Notes: generated by a model from the sequence alone, not told the origin. Counted from the stretch's first letter, positions 22,420 to 29,694 are shown. The stretch is DNA of 31,422 nucleotides from an uncultured Elusimicrobiales bacterium (GCA_934667625.1 CAKUMH010000012.1:1-31422); one strand, 5' to 3'. A program made the numbers and translations.

Positions 22420-22865
22420 TTGCTTACCTCTATCGCCTGCGTCAGCAAGTCCGCCACGCGGCGTTTGAGTACATCGTCCAAAAAGACAAACTGCTTCGGT
22501 TCCTTCACGGCAAATCCGTCTTTATTTTTAAACACCAAAAAGGTAACCAGCCACTGGCCGTTAAAGGCCACCTCGCCAATCCACATATTTTCACGCGTCT
22601 TGGCCGGACGCAACTCCCGCAGGGAAAGCTCCGCCGCTTGGGCCGGCTGAACACAGGCGCCTGAACAAGCCTTTAAAATTTCAAAGGTGTCACGGTCCAA
22701 CACGCGCACATTGGCGTATTTGCCGTTTACCGGCAAAACGGGCCGTCCGTCCTTTAGCGAAATCTGCCCAATCCGAAAAAAAGAACCGTACTGCAAATCA
22801 AAAGCGCACAGCCCGCCGCACGCCCACAACAGAGCCGACAGCAAGGCTATGCGCTTGTAAAACAT
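22416..22865 (-). CDS. Small exported protein, unrecognised
   Basis: A 149-residue protein with a signal peptide (MFYKRIALLSALLWACGGLCA, cut before FDLQ). The body is mixed alpha/beta with a short Cys pair CSGAC that could form a disulfide. Strands such as NMWIGEVAFNGQWLVTFLVFKN and a C-terminal helix VLKRRVADLLTQAIEV are visible. I do not recognise the family. It is locked between efp (TAATG overlap) and the DUF192 gene (ATGA overlap), so its expression is tied to both. A periplasmic location is inferred. Confidence 0.75.
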   Translation of the reverse strand: MFYKRIALLSALLWACGGLCAFDLQYGSFFRIGQISLKDGRPVLPVNGKYANVRVLDRDTFEILKACSGACVQPAQAAELSLRELRPAKTRENMWIGEVAFNGQWLVTFLVFKNKDGFAVKEPKQFVFLDDVLKRRVADLLTQAIEVSK

Positions 22866-23431
22866 TAAGCGGCCACGCGTTCCACGTAGCTGCCGGTGCG
22901 GGTGTCCACCAGCACGGTGTCGCCTTCGTTGATAAAGAGCGGCACTTTAATCACGGCGCCCGTTTCCAAGGTGGCTTCTTTGGTGGTGTTGGCCACCGTG
23001 TCGCCCTTTACACCGGGAACGGTGGAGGCAATTTTGAGCGGCACCTTAATCGGCAATTCCACATTGAACAACTGGTTGTTGATGTAGATACCGATAGCGT
23101 CCATGTTATCCTTTAAGTATTTGGTCAAATCGCCCAGTTTTTTGAGCGGCACTTCAATCTGGTCGTAAGTTTCCGCATTCATGAACGTGGCCATATCGCC
23201 CGTGGTGTAAAGATACTGGAAGGGGCGTTTTTCCACTTCTACTTCTTTAAATTTATCCTCAGGGCGGTAAGCCGTTTCAATCACGGAACCCGTGTTGATG
23301 TTGCGCAGTTTCACGCGCACCACGGCGCGAGCCTGGCTTTTGCGGTGGTGTTGAAATTCAATAATTTCCACCAATTGGCCGTTTTCGTCTTCAAAAATCA
23401 GCCCTTCGCGAAATTCTGTCGTACTAAGCAT
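22865..23431 (-). CDS. efp: Elongation factor P
   Basis: Relieves ribosome stalling at polyproline. 188 residues, normal length, three beta-barrel domains: TTEFREGLIFEDENGQLVEIIEF, then VRVKLRNINTGSVIETAYRPEDKF, and the C-terminal KVPLKIASTVPGVKGDT...ETGAVIKVPLFINEGDTV. The tip loop that reaches the peptidyl-transferase centre reads HHRKSQAR, so the modifiable position appears to be K31 flanked by Arg, unlike the PGKGQAF of E. coli. No epmA/epmB-like gene is in the window. The ATG beginning MLSTTEF is chosen because AGAGGT precedes it. It follows the M24 gene by 32 bp, a common neighbourhood (pepQ-efp). Confidence 0.96.
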   Translation of the reverse strand: MLSTTEFREGLIFEDENGQLVEIIEFQHHRKSQARAVVRVKLRNINTGSVIETAYRPEDKFKEVEVEKRPFQYLYTTGDMATFMNAETYDQIEVPLKKLGDLTKYLKDNMDAIGIYINNQLFNVELPIKVPLKIASTVPGVKGDTVANTTKEATLETGAVIKVPLFINEGDTVLVDTRTGSYVERVAA

Positions 23432-23463
23432 TTTATACCTCTTTTTAGGGCCAAAGCCCAAAA

Positions 23464-24528
23464 TTATTTGTGCGTCAATTTTTTGGAACCGTTTTTTGTA
23501 ACCAAAAAGCTGTCCTCCAGCCGAATGCCCCAGCGCCCCTCAAAATAAATTCCGGGCTCTATGGTAACGACTGCATTCTCCCCCACCTGCGCGGCAGAAC
23601 CGCTGCGCAAAATGGGCATATCGTGCTCAATTAACCCAATGGCGTGCCCCGTGGTATGAAAGAACTCCTTTCCATATCCGGCATCGTCAATCACTTGGCG
23701 GGCGGCAGCATCCACCGAACCCGCGCTTACGCCGGGCTTAAGTGCCTTTACCCCCGCAGTGCGGGCCTTGTCTACAAGATTCCAAATCTTCGTGTAGGCG
23801 ACCGGCTCTTTTTTGCCGTGCCACCAACTGCGCGTCATGTCCGACGTGTACCCCTCATAAAAACAGCCAAAATCCATCAGCACCGCCTCTTCCGCTTTTA
23901 GCTTGCGGGTTTTGGAAGGCGTATGGTGCGCGTCTGCGGTGTTTTCGCCAAAGCAAACAATATTAAACGGAATGGAATCCGCTCCGCGTTTGAGCATGGC
24001 CACCGCCATTAAAATGCGCACGTCTTCCTCCGTCATGCCGGTTTTGATTTGCGGCTGCACTTCAGCGAAGGCCTGGGCGGCTATTTGGCACGCCTTTTTA
24101 AGTTTGGCCAGCTCGTCGGCGTATTTTTCTTTGCGCATTTCCGTAATCAGGCCGTCGGTCTGCACCAGCTTGGCTTGAACCAACGCCTGCCCGGTTTGAA
24201 AATCCACAAACGCCGGGTCAAACGCCACGCGCTTGAGGCCCAGTTTCTTCATTTGGGCCAGCGCACCGTCCAGCATGGCGCCGAAGGGAACGTCTATTAC
24301 TTTTAAAAACTTTTTGGCCGGAGCCATTTTGCTGACAATCAGTTTTTTGGTAATGCAATAGGCCTGTTTGGGCGTAATTAAAAAGACGGCCTCTCCGGCG
24401 GACAAATCCACCCCGGACAGGTAAAACTGTTCCAAATGGCTGACGGTCAAATACCCGTCCAGCTGGGCTTGTTTTAACACACGGCGAAAATCCGCCATGC
24501 GCACAGAAGCTAAATTTTTAATCGCCAT
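23464..24528 (-). CDS. M24 metallopeptidase (Xaa-Pro peptidase-like), copy A
   Basis: A 354-residue pita-bread peptidase with an N-terminal creatinase-like domain (1 to about 125) and a C-terminal M24 domain. Metal ligands are readable: the Asp in LMDFG, the Asp in SDMTR, the His in TTGHAIG, the Glu in TIEPGIY and the Glu in IRLEDS. The second His of the active site is in LIEHDMP, where the usual HE is HD. It is close kin of the next gene, sharing an unusual RSWWHGKKEP block. Cytosolic; probably cleaves Xaa-Pro di- or oligopeptides. GAGGA lies about 9 nt before the ATG, inside the end of copy B. Lies just upstream of efp. Confidence 0.92.
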   Translation of the reverse strand: MAIKNLASVRMADFRRVLKQAQLDGYLTVSHLEQFYLSGVDLSAGEAVFLITPKQAYCITKKLIVSKMAPAKKFLKVIDVPFGAMLDGALAQMKKLGLKRVAFDPAFVDFQTGQALVQAKLVQTDGLITEMRKEKYADELAKLKKACQIAAQAFAEVQPQIKTGMTEEDVRILMAVAMLKRGADSIPFNIVCFGENTADAHHTPSKTRKLKAEEAVLMDFGCFYEGYTSDMTRSWWHGKKEPVAYTKIWNLVDKARTAGVKALKPGVSAGSVDAAARQVIDDAGYGKEFFHTTGHAIGLIEHDMPILRSGSAAQVGENAVVTIEPGIYFEGRWGIRLEDSFLVTKNGSKKLTHK

Positions 24529-24532
24529 AAAT

Positions 24533-25594
24533 TTATTTCCTCGTCAAAATGTTGGCAGCTTTTTTGGTAACGGCCACGGTGTCTTCCAACCGCACGCCGA
24601 ATTTTCCGGTCAAATAAATACCGGGTTCCACCGTCACCACATTTCCTTCCTTCAGCACCGCTTCGGAAAGTTGGCTGTTGTACGGATTTTCGTGGATTTC
24701 CATCCCCACGCCGTGGCCGGTTCCGTGCGTAAAGTATTCGCCGTAACCGCCCTTGGAAATCACCTCGCGGGAAGTTGCATCCACCGTTTTGCAGGGGGTG
24801 CCGATGCGCACCGCCTTAATGCCTTTTTTGCGGGCCTCATCCACCAGTTTCCAAATCTTGGTGTATTCGGCCGGTTCCTTTTTGCCGTGCCACCAGCTGC
24901 GCGTCATATCCGAGCAGTAGCCCTTGTAAAGACAGCCGAAATCCATCAGCACGGCGTCTTCCGATTTTAGTTTGCGGTCGCTGGTTTCGTGGTGCGGGTT
25001 GGCCGCGTTTTCGCCAAAGGCCACAATGGTGTAGAAGGAGGTGGTGGTAGCCCCTTGCGCACGCATAAATTTTTCCATTTCCGCCGCCACTTGCAGTTCC
25101 GTCATGCCGGTTTTCACACGCGGTTTGATATATTCATACGTCAAATACGCAATGCGGTTGGCTTGGCGCATCACCTTCAGTTCATCCGCATCTTTCGTCT
25201 CGCGCAGGGTGGTAATAAAGCTGGGCGCTTCCACGCACCCGGCCGCCAAGAGCTGTTTGCCCGAAAGATAGGTTTCCTTAGAGGCGTCAAAACCGGCGTG
25301 CTTAAGCCCCAGTTCCTGCGCTTTTTTAAGGGCGGCCGCTAAGCGGTCTCCATCGTCGGCGATGACCTGTACATACGGGGCAAACTTGCCAAAGGATTCT
25401 TCGTAAAGGGAGCGGGTGAAGCAAACGATTTTTTTGCTCCCCACCACAAACACGGCTTCATCCGGGTAAAAGAAAAATCCCGTCAAATAAAATTGGTCTA
25501 AATTGTTGGTGACGATATAACCGTCCAACTCGTTTTGGCGAAACAATTTACGGAAGGCCGCCAATTTGTCATTTGTATTTTTTTTCTGTGCCAT
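24533..25594 (-). CDS. M24 metallopeptidase (Xaa-Pro peptidase-like), copy B
   Basis: A 353-residue paralogue of the following gene. The active site is canonical: LMDFG, SDMTR, GTGHGVGMEIHENP, TVEPGIY and VRLEDT, the full five-ligand dinuclear metal set with both histidines. The N-terminal domain carries LDQFYLTGFFFYPDEAVFV, parallel to copy A. The start at MAQKKN is preferred to the Met seven codons upstream because AAGGTGG sits 7 nt before it. First gene of the operon, with a promoter about 35-60 bp upstream. The more conserved active site suggests this copy keeps the ancestral Xaa-Pro peptidase activity. Confidence 0.92.
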   Translation of the reverse strand: MAQKKNTNDKLAAFRKLFRQNELDGYIVTNNLDQFYLTGFFFYPDEAVFVVGSKKIVCFTRSLYEESFGKFAPYVQVIADDGDRLAAALKKAQELGLKHAGFDASKETYLSGKQLLAAGCVEAPSFITTLRETKDADELKVMRQANRIAYLTYEYIKPRVKTGMTELQVAAEMEKFMRAQGATTTSFYTIVAFGENAANPHHETSDRKLKSEDAVLMDFGCLYKGYCSDMTRSWWHGKKEPAEYTKIWKLVDEARKKGIKAVRIGTPCKTVDATSREVISKGGYGEYFTHGTGHGVGMEIHENPYNSQLSEAVLKEGNVVTVEPGIYLTGKFGVRLEDTVAVTKKAANILTRK

Positions 25595-25627
25595 TTTTAC
25601 ACCACCTTCAAACATCTATACAGCTAT

Positions 25628-25656
25628 ATGATACAATTTTAGCTCCCGCTATACAA
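25628..25656 (-). promoter_or_regulatory. Promoter of the M24-efp operon
   Basis: On the minus strand: TTGTAT (complement of 25651-25656), 17-bp spacer, TATCAT (complement of 25628-25633). Leader of about 27 nt to the ATG with a good ribosome site. Confidence 0.5.
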
Positions 25657-25706
25657 TCATTAGTTTGCGCGCGCGTAGGAGCGTTTTTCGCCCAAAGGGC
25701 CCGGAA

Positions 25707-25717
25707 TATAATATAAT
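25707..25717 (+). promoter_or_regulatory. Overlapping TATAAT boxes of the 539-aa membrane protein gene
   Basis: TATAAT at 25707-25712 and again at 25712-25717, the second 9 nt from the ATG. No -35 or Shine-Dalgarno. The bases before the ATG (AATGAGAGT) are identical to those before the hydrolase gene at 6620. Confidence 0.5.
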
Positions 25718-25726
25718 AATGAGAGT

Positions 25727-27346
25727 ATGGCACAGTGCAAGCGGTTTTTATTTCTGTTGCTGTTGGTCTTTCTCGCCCCAAATTTGACGGCGGGCGTTTT
25801 TACGTCTAAAGACGCGGCGTTTACGCTGGACGCGCCCTCCGGCTGGGCTCCGGCCAAAAATCCGCCCGCAGACAGTGTGCTTTCGTTGCAGAGGGGCTCC
25901 TCGCGCTTGGACATTAAAACCGTTTCCTGCACCACGGAAACCTGCCTGGAAAAAAAGATTAACGACGATTTGTTGGATGTCAAAAGCAAAAAAATGCAGG
26001 TGGTGGGCAACTCTTACACGGGCGAAGAAATCAAACGCGTTGAATTTTCCACCGGGGAACCTTTCTTTTACATCAGCTTTTTTACGCCCAAAAACGATTT
26101 TAGCGCCGGCTATTTTTTGATTAATTCCAAGGCCTATTCCGTATTGGCAAAAGACGTTACCTATGCCGAGGCGGACTTGCTGTTTTCTTTCATTTCCCCT
26201 GTGCAAAAAGCACCCGCCCTGGAAATGAATTTAAAAGACCCGCGCGCCTACGATATTGCCGCTTTGCCCGGCGTAGAGGAAACCGTGCTGGAGGCGCCTG
26301 CCGTTACCGCGCCGAAAGCCGGCACCCCTGCCCCCAAAACCGCACGGGCCGCCGCGCCTAAAACCGCCGCCAAACAGGTCCCAGCCCCCAAATCCGCGGG
26401 GATAAAAGCCAAGCTGGCGAAGCTAAAAGTAAAAACCCTGCTGGCCAAAAATATGCCGCCTTACATCCGCCAGCTGGGAAGAGGTTTTGACGTGCTGGTA
26501 GGGCTCATCTGTTTGTTTGTCCTGCTGGAAGGAGCGGCGCTGGCGGTGCGGCTTTTTGTCCGCGCAAAAAAACAACTGCCGCCGGCCAACCCCAATTCGC
26601 TGTATCCCATTTTGTTTAAACGCCTGTACGGTACGCCGTCGCTCATTTTCCGCGCAAAAGACAACCAGGGCAACGTCCTCATTTCGCTTTCCGCCCGGTG
26701 GGACAGTTTGTTTTTGTTCTCCGGATTGGCCCTGATTGTTTTGACCTTGCTGGTGCTGGCCGTCGCGGGCTTAGGGCAAAACTCGGGGCTGTTGCCGCTT
26801 TCCGCCTTTGCCTACAACACGCTTTATTCGGCCTGCTCGCTTGCCATTCCGTTGGGATGTGTCGTCTTTTTCTGCGGGGTGGTGTGGTCCCAGCTGGTAT
26901 TGCGGGAAATTACCCTCTTTGACCGCAAGGGTAAAAAAGCGGCCATTCTTTTGCAAAAGGGTTTTGGGCTGCTGCACGAGCGGTACGAAATTTATTTTGC
27001 CCGTTCTAAAGATGTCCTCGTCGCCACGCGCAAGCGCTTTGCCCTGCGCCGCCAATGGCAAATTCTCACCCGGGAAGGCGCTGTGCTGGCAGATATTTCC
27101 GAACCCAGTGCCCTGCGCGCGCTGCTGCGCAAATGCTGTGGACACCTGTGGGGTTTCCTGCGGGCAGACTACCGCATTGCAGGCCCCATGGACAGCGCAG
27201 GCCAAATAGACAACGCCCACGCCGCCTTTGACCGTTTTGTCTGCAATTTGGATAAACCGCAAGCCCTCAATGCGCGCGATTTACTGGCGGTTTCCCTGCT
27301 GATAAACATCCGCGACAAAGACAAATGGTACCCTTGGTTTAACTGA
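25727..27346 (+). CDS. Exported multi-domain membrane protein, unrecognised
   Basis: A 539-residue protein I cannot place in a named family. Visible layout: signal peptide (1 to about 22), extracytoplasmic domain to about 165 with a likely disulfide (SCTTETC), then an Ala/Pro/Lys-rich linker (about 190-250, repeated APK/PAPK motifs). Next come a membrane helix (about 254-276), an intervening region (about 277-325), two more helices (about 327-350 and 364-390), and a C-terminal cytosolic domain of about 150 residues with no catalytic motif. The basic linker could touch the cell wall or lipid head groups. Initiation looks leaderless. It lies divergent from the M24-efp operon and has its own terminator. 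Confidence 0.75.
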   Translation: MAQCKRFLFLLLLVFLAPNLTAGVFTSKDAAFTLDAPSGWAPAKNPPADSVLSLQRGSSRLDIKTVSCTTETCLEKKINDDLLDVKSKKMQVVGNSYTGEEIKRVEFSTGEPFFYISFFTPKNDFSAGYFLINSKAYSVLAKDVTYAEADLLFSFISPVQKAPALEMNLKDPRAYDIAALPGVEETVLEAPAVTAPKAGTPAPKTARAAAPKTAAKQVPAPKSAGIKAKLAKLKVKTLLAKNMPPYIRQLGRGFDVLVGLICLFVLLEGAALAVRLFVRAKKQLPPANPNSLYPILFKRLYGTPSLIFRAKDNQGNVLISLSARWDSLFLFSGLALIVLTLLVLAVAGLGQNSGLLPLSAFAYNTLYSACSLAIPLGCVVFFCGVVWSQLVLREITLFDRKGKKAAILLQKGFGLLHERYEIYFARSKDVLVATRKRFALRRQWQILTREGAVLADISEPSALRALLRKCCGHLWGFLRADYRIAGPMDSAGQIDNAHAAFDRFVCNLDKPQALNARDLLAVSLLINIRDKDKWYPWFN

Positions 27347-27360
27347 TTTAACTAACATAA

Positions 27361-27388
27361 AAACCCCCGCCAAAAGCGGGGTTTTTTT
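27361..27388 (+). terminator. Terminator of the 539-aa membrane protein gene
   Basis: Stem CCCCGC / GCGGGG (27366-27371 with 27377-27382), A-rich before and seven T after. Confidence 0.85.
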
Positions 27389-27423
27389 ATCAATACCAAG
27401 AACCCATGGTTGGGCGCGGGGCA

Positions 27424-27582
27424 TTACCTTCCGCCGCCCCCTCCGCCGCCAAAACCTCCGCCGGAAAATCCGCCTCCGCCACTGCCCGAACCGCCTTGGG
27501 ACGAAGACGGCACCACCGCCCTGACTAAAGACGAGGACAGCGCGGTTAAGCCGTGCAATTTTCCTTCTCCTGCATAGAGGTG
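27424..27582 (-). pseudogene. C-terminal remnant of a Gly-rich-tailed membrane protein (DUF2207/TPM-like)
   Basis: On the minus strand an open stretch of 52 codons without a credible start reads HLYAGEGKLHGLTALSSSLV, continues through a Ser-rich SSSQ segment, and ends in GGGGFSGGGFGGGGGGGR before a stop. A Ser-rich segment followed by a GGGFSGGGFGGGGG tail is the usual end of DUF2207 and TPM/YgcG membrane proteins. The rest of the gene is absent: an in-frame TAG lies at 27583-27585 and the dacB promoter region follows. I read it as a truncated gene end left by deletion. It fills the gap between the 539-aa gene and dacB. Confidence 0.6.
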
Positions 27583-27607
27583 CTAATTTTGATATCCTAT
27601 ATAAGAT

Positions 27608-29080
27608 ATGAAATATTTTTACTTACTCACATTTCTCGTTTTTCCTTTGTTTTCTTTTGCGCAAAACCTGCAAGGTTTTGTAGAAACGCGCCTGCAACAC
27701 CCCGTGCTTAGCGGTGCTTTGTGGGGCGGCGTGGCCGCCTACGCAGAGGACGGGGAACAGCCCGAAATTTTCTCCGTCCGGGCAGACACCCGTTTAACGC
27801 CTGCCTCTACGCTTAAATTATTAACCACCGCCGCCGCCTTGGAAACCTTCGGCCCGCACCACCGTTTTGAAACGCATCTATACGCCCAAACCCAGGCCGA
27901 TGCCACCGGCACCCTGCGCGGCAATTTGTATCTGCAGGGCGGGGCCGACCCCACGTTGGGGTCCACCCGCGTGGTGGGCGGCGAAAACTGGCAGACGGTA
28001 GCCAAAAAATGGGCGCGCGCCGTGAAACAATCGGGCATTACGCGCATAGAAGGGGACCTGATTGCCGATGTCTCCGCCTTTGAAGGCCCGTCTATTCCCA
28101 ACAAGGTAAATTGGGAAAATATCGGTAATTATTACGCGGCCCCCGTCAGTCCCTTATGCTTTAACGACAATTTATTTGAAATTCACTTTAAAGCGCAGCC
28201 CTTTTCGGGCCGGCCGGCCGAGGTGCAAGGCACCACCCCCGCGTTGCCGGATTTAACCTTAAAAAGTTTTGTAACCACCGACGGAAAAACAAAAAAAGAC
28301 AACGCTTACGCATACGGCGGGCCGGACCAGTACGAAATGGAAATTTACGGCACCATTCCCACCAATTTTACGGGCTTTACCATTAAAGCCGCCCTGCCCA
28401 ACTCCGCCCGCTTTGCGCTCCGGGCACTGCACGACGCTTTGCGTGCGGAAGGGATTTCCGTCGCGGGAAAAACGAAACTCACGCAAACCGCGCCGGATTA
28501 TGCCTCCATGACGTTACTGCACACCTACCGCTCCCCGGAACTAAAGGATATTATCCTTATCGTCAACAAGCGGAGTTTTAACCTGTATGCGGAAATGCTG
28601 CTGCGGGCGCTTGCTTTGCACGAGGGAAAGACGGGCAGTGTGGAAAACGGGCTGGCGGAACTGAACCGTTTTTTACGGACGAAAAAAATTGCCACGCCCA
28701 CCGACGCTGTCTTGTACGACGGCAGCGGCCTCTCGCGCGACAACATGCTCACCCCGCGCACGCTGTTACGCACGCTCAACTACATGGCAAAAAGCCCCTA
28801 CTTCCCGTATTATTACAGCTCGCTGGCTACGCCGGACGACCGCGGGGATTTGCTCGTTTTGCGCCGTCTCTTGCAACCCAAAAAGCAGGTGCAAGAGGTA
28901 CGTGTAAAGGGCGGGACGATTGACGGCGTCAAGGCCTTGGCGGGCTATGTACACGACAAGAAAGGACGGCTGGTGTCCTTTGTGTTTATGGCCAACAACC
29001 TGGCCAGCAAGGACGAATCTCTCCTGCGCATTCACGAAGATATCATCAAAAAATTATTGGAACTGCCGGAACAAAAGTAG
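27608..29080 (+). CDS. dacB: D-alanyl-D-alanine carboxypeptidase/endopeptidase (PBP4, peptidase S13)
   Basis: A periplasmic low-molecular-mass PBP that trims peptidoglycan stems and cross-links. 490 residues with signal peptide MKYFYLLTFLVFPLFSFA cut before QN. Active-site motifs: SxxK as S67-TLK70 in PASTLKLLT, SxN as SFN in NKRSFNLYAEMLL (about 322-324), and the third motif as KGG near 434 (VKGGTIDG), where PBP4 normally has KTG. The S13-typical YDGSGLSRDN block is also present. The central insert with GGADPTLGS is family-typical. No Shine-Dalgarno; TATCCT and TATAAG lie just before the ATG, suggesting a leaderless transcript. Converges on prepilin 2 with only 14 bp between stops and no visible terminator. 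Confidence 0.93.
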   Translation: MKYFYLLTFLVFPLFSFAQNLQGFVETRLQHPVLSGALWGGVAAYAEDGEQPEIFSVRADTRLTPASTLKLLTTAAALETFGPHHRFETHLYAQTQADATGTLRGNLYLQGGADPTLGSTRVVGGENWQTVAKKWARAVKQSGITRIEGDLIADVSAFEGPSIPNKVNWENIGNYYAAPVSPLCFNDNLFEIHFKAQPFSGRPAEVQGTTPALPDLTLKSFVTTDGKTKKDNAYAYGGPDQYEMEIYGTIPTNFTGFTIKAALPNSARFALRALHDALRAEGISVAGKTKLTQTAPDYASMTLLHTYRSPELKDIILIVNKRSFNLYAEMLLRALALHEGKTGSVENGLAELNRFLRTKKIATPTDAVLYDGSGLSRDNMLTPRTLLRTLNYMAKSPYFPYYYSSLATPDDRGDLLVLRRLLQPKKQVQEVRVKGGTIDGVKALAGYVHDKKGRLVSFVFMANNLASKDESLLRIHEDIIKKLLELPEQK

Positions 29081-29094
29081 GCCCTATCCGTGGT

Positions 29095-29628
29095 TTATAG
29101 CGGGAGTTTAAACCGCAGGCATTTATCCCCCAAAATACAATTGGCTTGTCCTTCTCCTGCCGCTTTGCCACCCAAACTGCGGCAGAGTGCGATTGCCCGC
29201 GTACTACCGGCCTTGGCTTGGCAGGTCCAGCCCTTGTAATAAGGAGCTGCTGTGGGGCTGTCGTCAAGCCCACGCACCAGTGAAACGCCAATATCATCCG
29301 CATCTAGAATAAAGAAATATTTGTCTTTGCTCAAACATGCGCGGGCGCCTTTGGCATTCAAACGCATACAATTACCCACACTTTCGGTCCCCATATCAAT
29401 ATCCAGTTCATCAAAGCGTGTGGGATAAACCCCATTGGCCATATAATACCGTTCCGCCGCGTCTTTAATCGGGCGCGCGGCAGAAATAAATTCGGAATAT
29501 CGTGCCTTGTCTACCGCCAGCTGGTACTTAGGCAGCGCCACCGCCGCCAAAATACCAATAATAAGAACAACGACTAACAATTCAATAAGCGTAAACCCAC
29601 CAAATCGCCCCACCATTACGTTTTTCAT
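29095..29628 (-). CDS. Type IV prepilin-like protein 2
   Basis: A 177-residue type IV (pseudo)pilin. Leader MKNVMVGRFGG is cut before F12, followed by the same FTLIELLVVVLIIGILAA head as prepilin 1, with Glu at mature +5, then ALPKYQLAVDKARYSEFISA. Six cysteines in the globular part (NCMRL, ACLSK, TCQAK, LCRSL, NCILG, KCLRF) suggest two or three disulfides, more than in prepilin 1. A longer frame begins inside the upstream palindrome at a TTG, but AGGAAGG sits 5 nt before the ATG chosen here. The promoter repeats the homopolymer-spacer design of prepilin 1 and overlaps a 40-bp perfect palindrome. Confidence 0.92.
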   Translation of the reverse strand: MKNVMVGRFGGFTLIELLVVVLIIGILAAVALPKYQLAVDKARYSEFISAARPIKDAAERYYMANGVYPTRFDELDIDMGTESVGNCMRLNAKGARACLSKDKYFFILDADDIGVSLVRGLDDSPTAAPYYKGWTCQAKAGSTRAIALCRSLGGKAAGEGQANCILGDKCLRFKLPL

Positions 29629-29639
29629 CACAACCTTCC

Positions 29640-29679
29640 TTTTTGATAAATTTTGAGTATACTCAAAATTTATCAAAAA
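29640..29679. promoter_or_regulatory. Perfect 40-bp palindrome over the prepilin 2 -10 and 5' UTR
   Basis: Each half is 20 bp; the centre is GAGTATACTC between 29659 and 29660. It covers the predicted -10 (complement of 29667-29672), the start-site region, and most of the leader up to the ribosome site. It could be an operator or an mRNA hairpin whose 3' arm ends next to the Shine-Dalgarno. Confidence 0.75.
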
Positions 29680-29694
29680 AAAAAACGATTACAA
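29667..29694 (-). promoter_or_regulatory. Prepilin 2 promoter with T11 spacer
   Basis: On the minus strand: -35 TTGTAA (complement of 29689-29694), 16-bp spacer TCG-T11-GA (T tract 29675-29685), -10 TAAATT (complement of 29667-29672). Spacer length and homopolymer position match prepilin 1. Confidence 0.6.
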
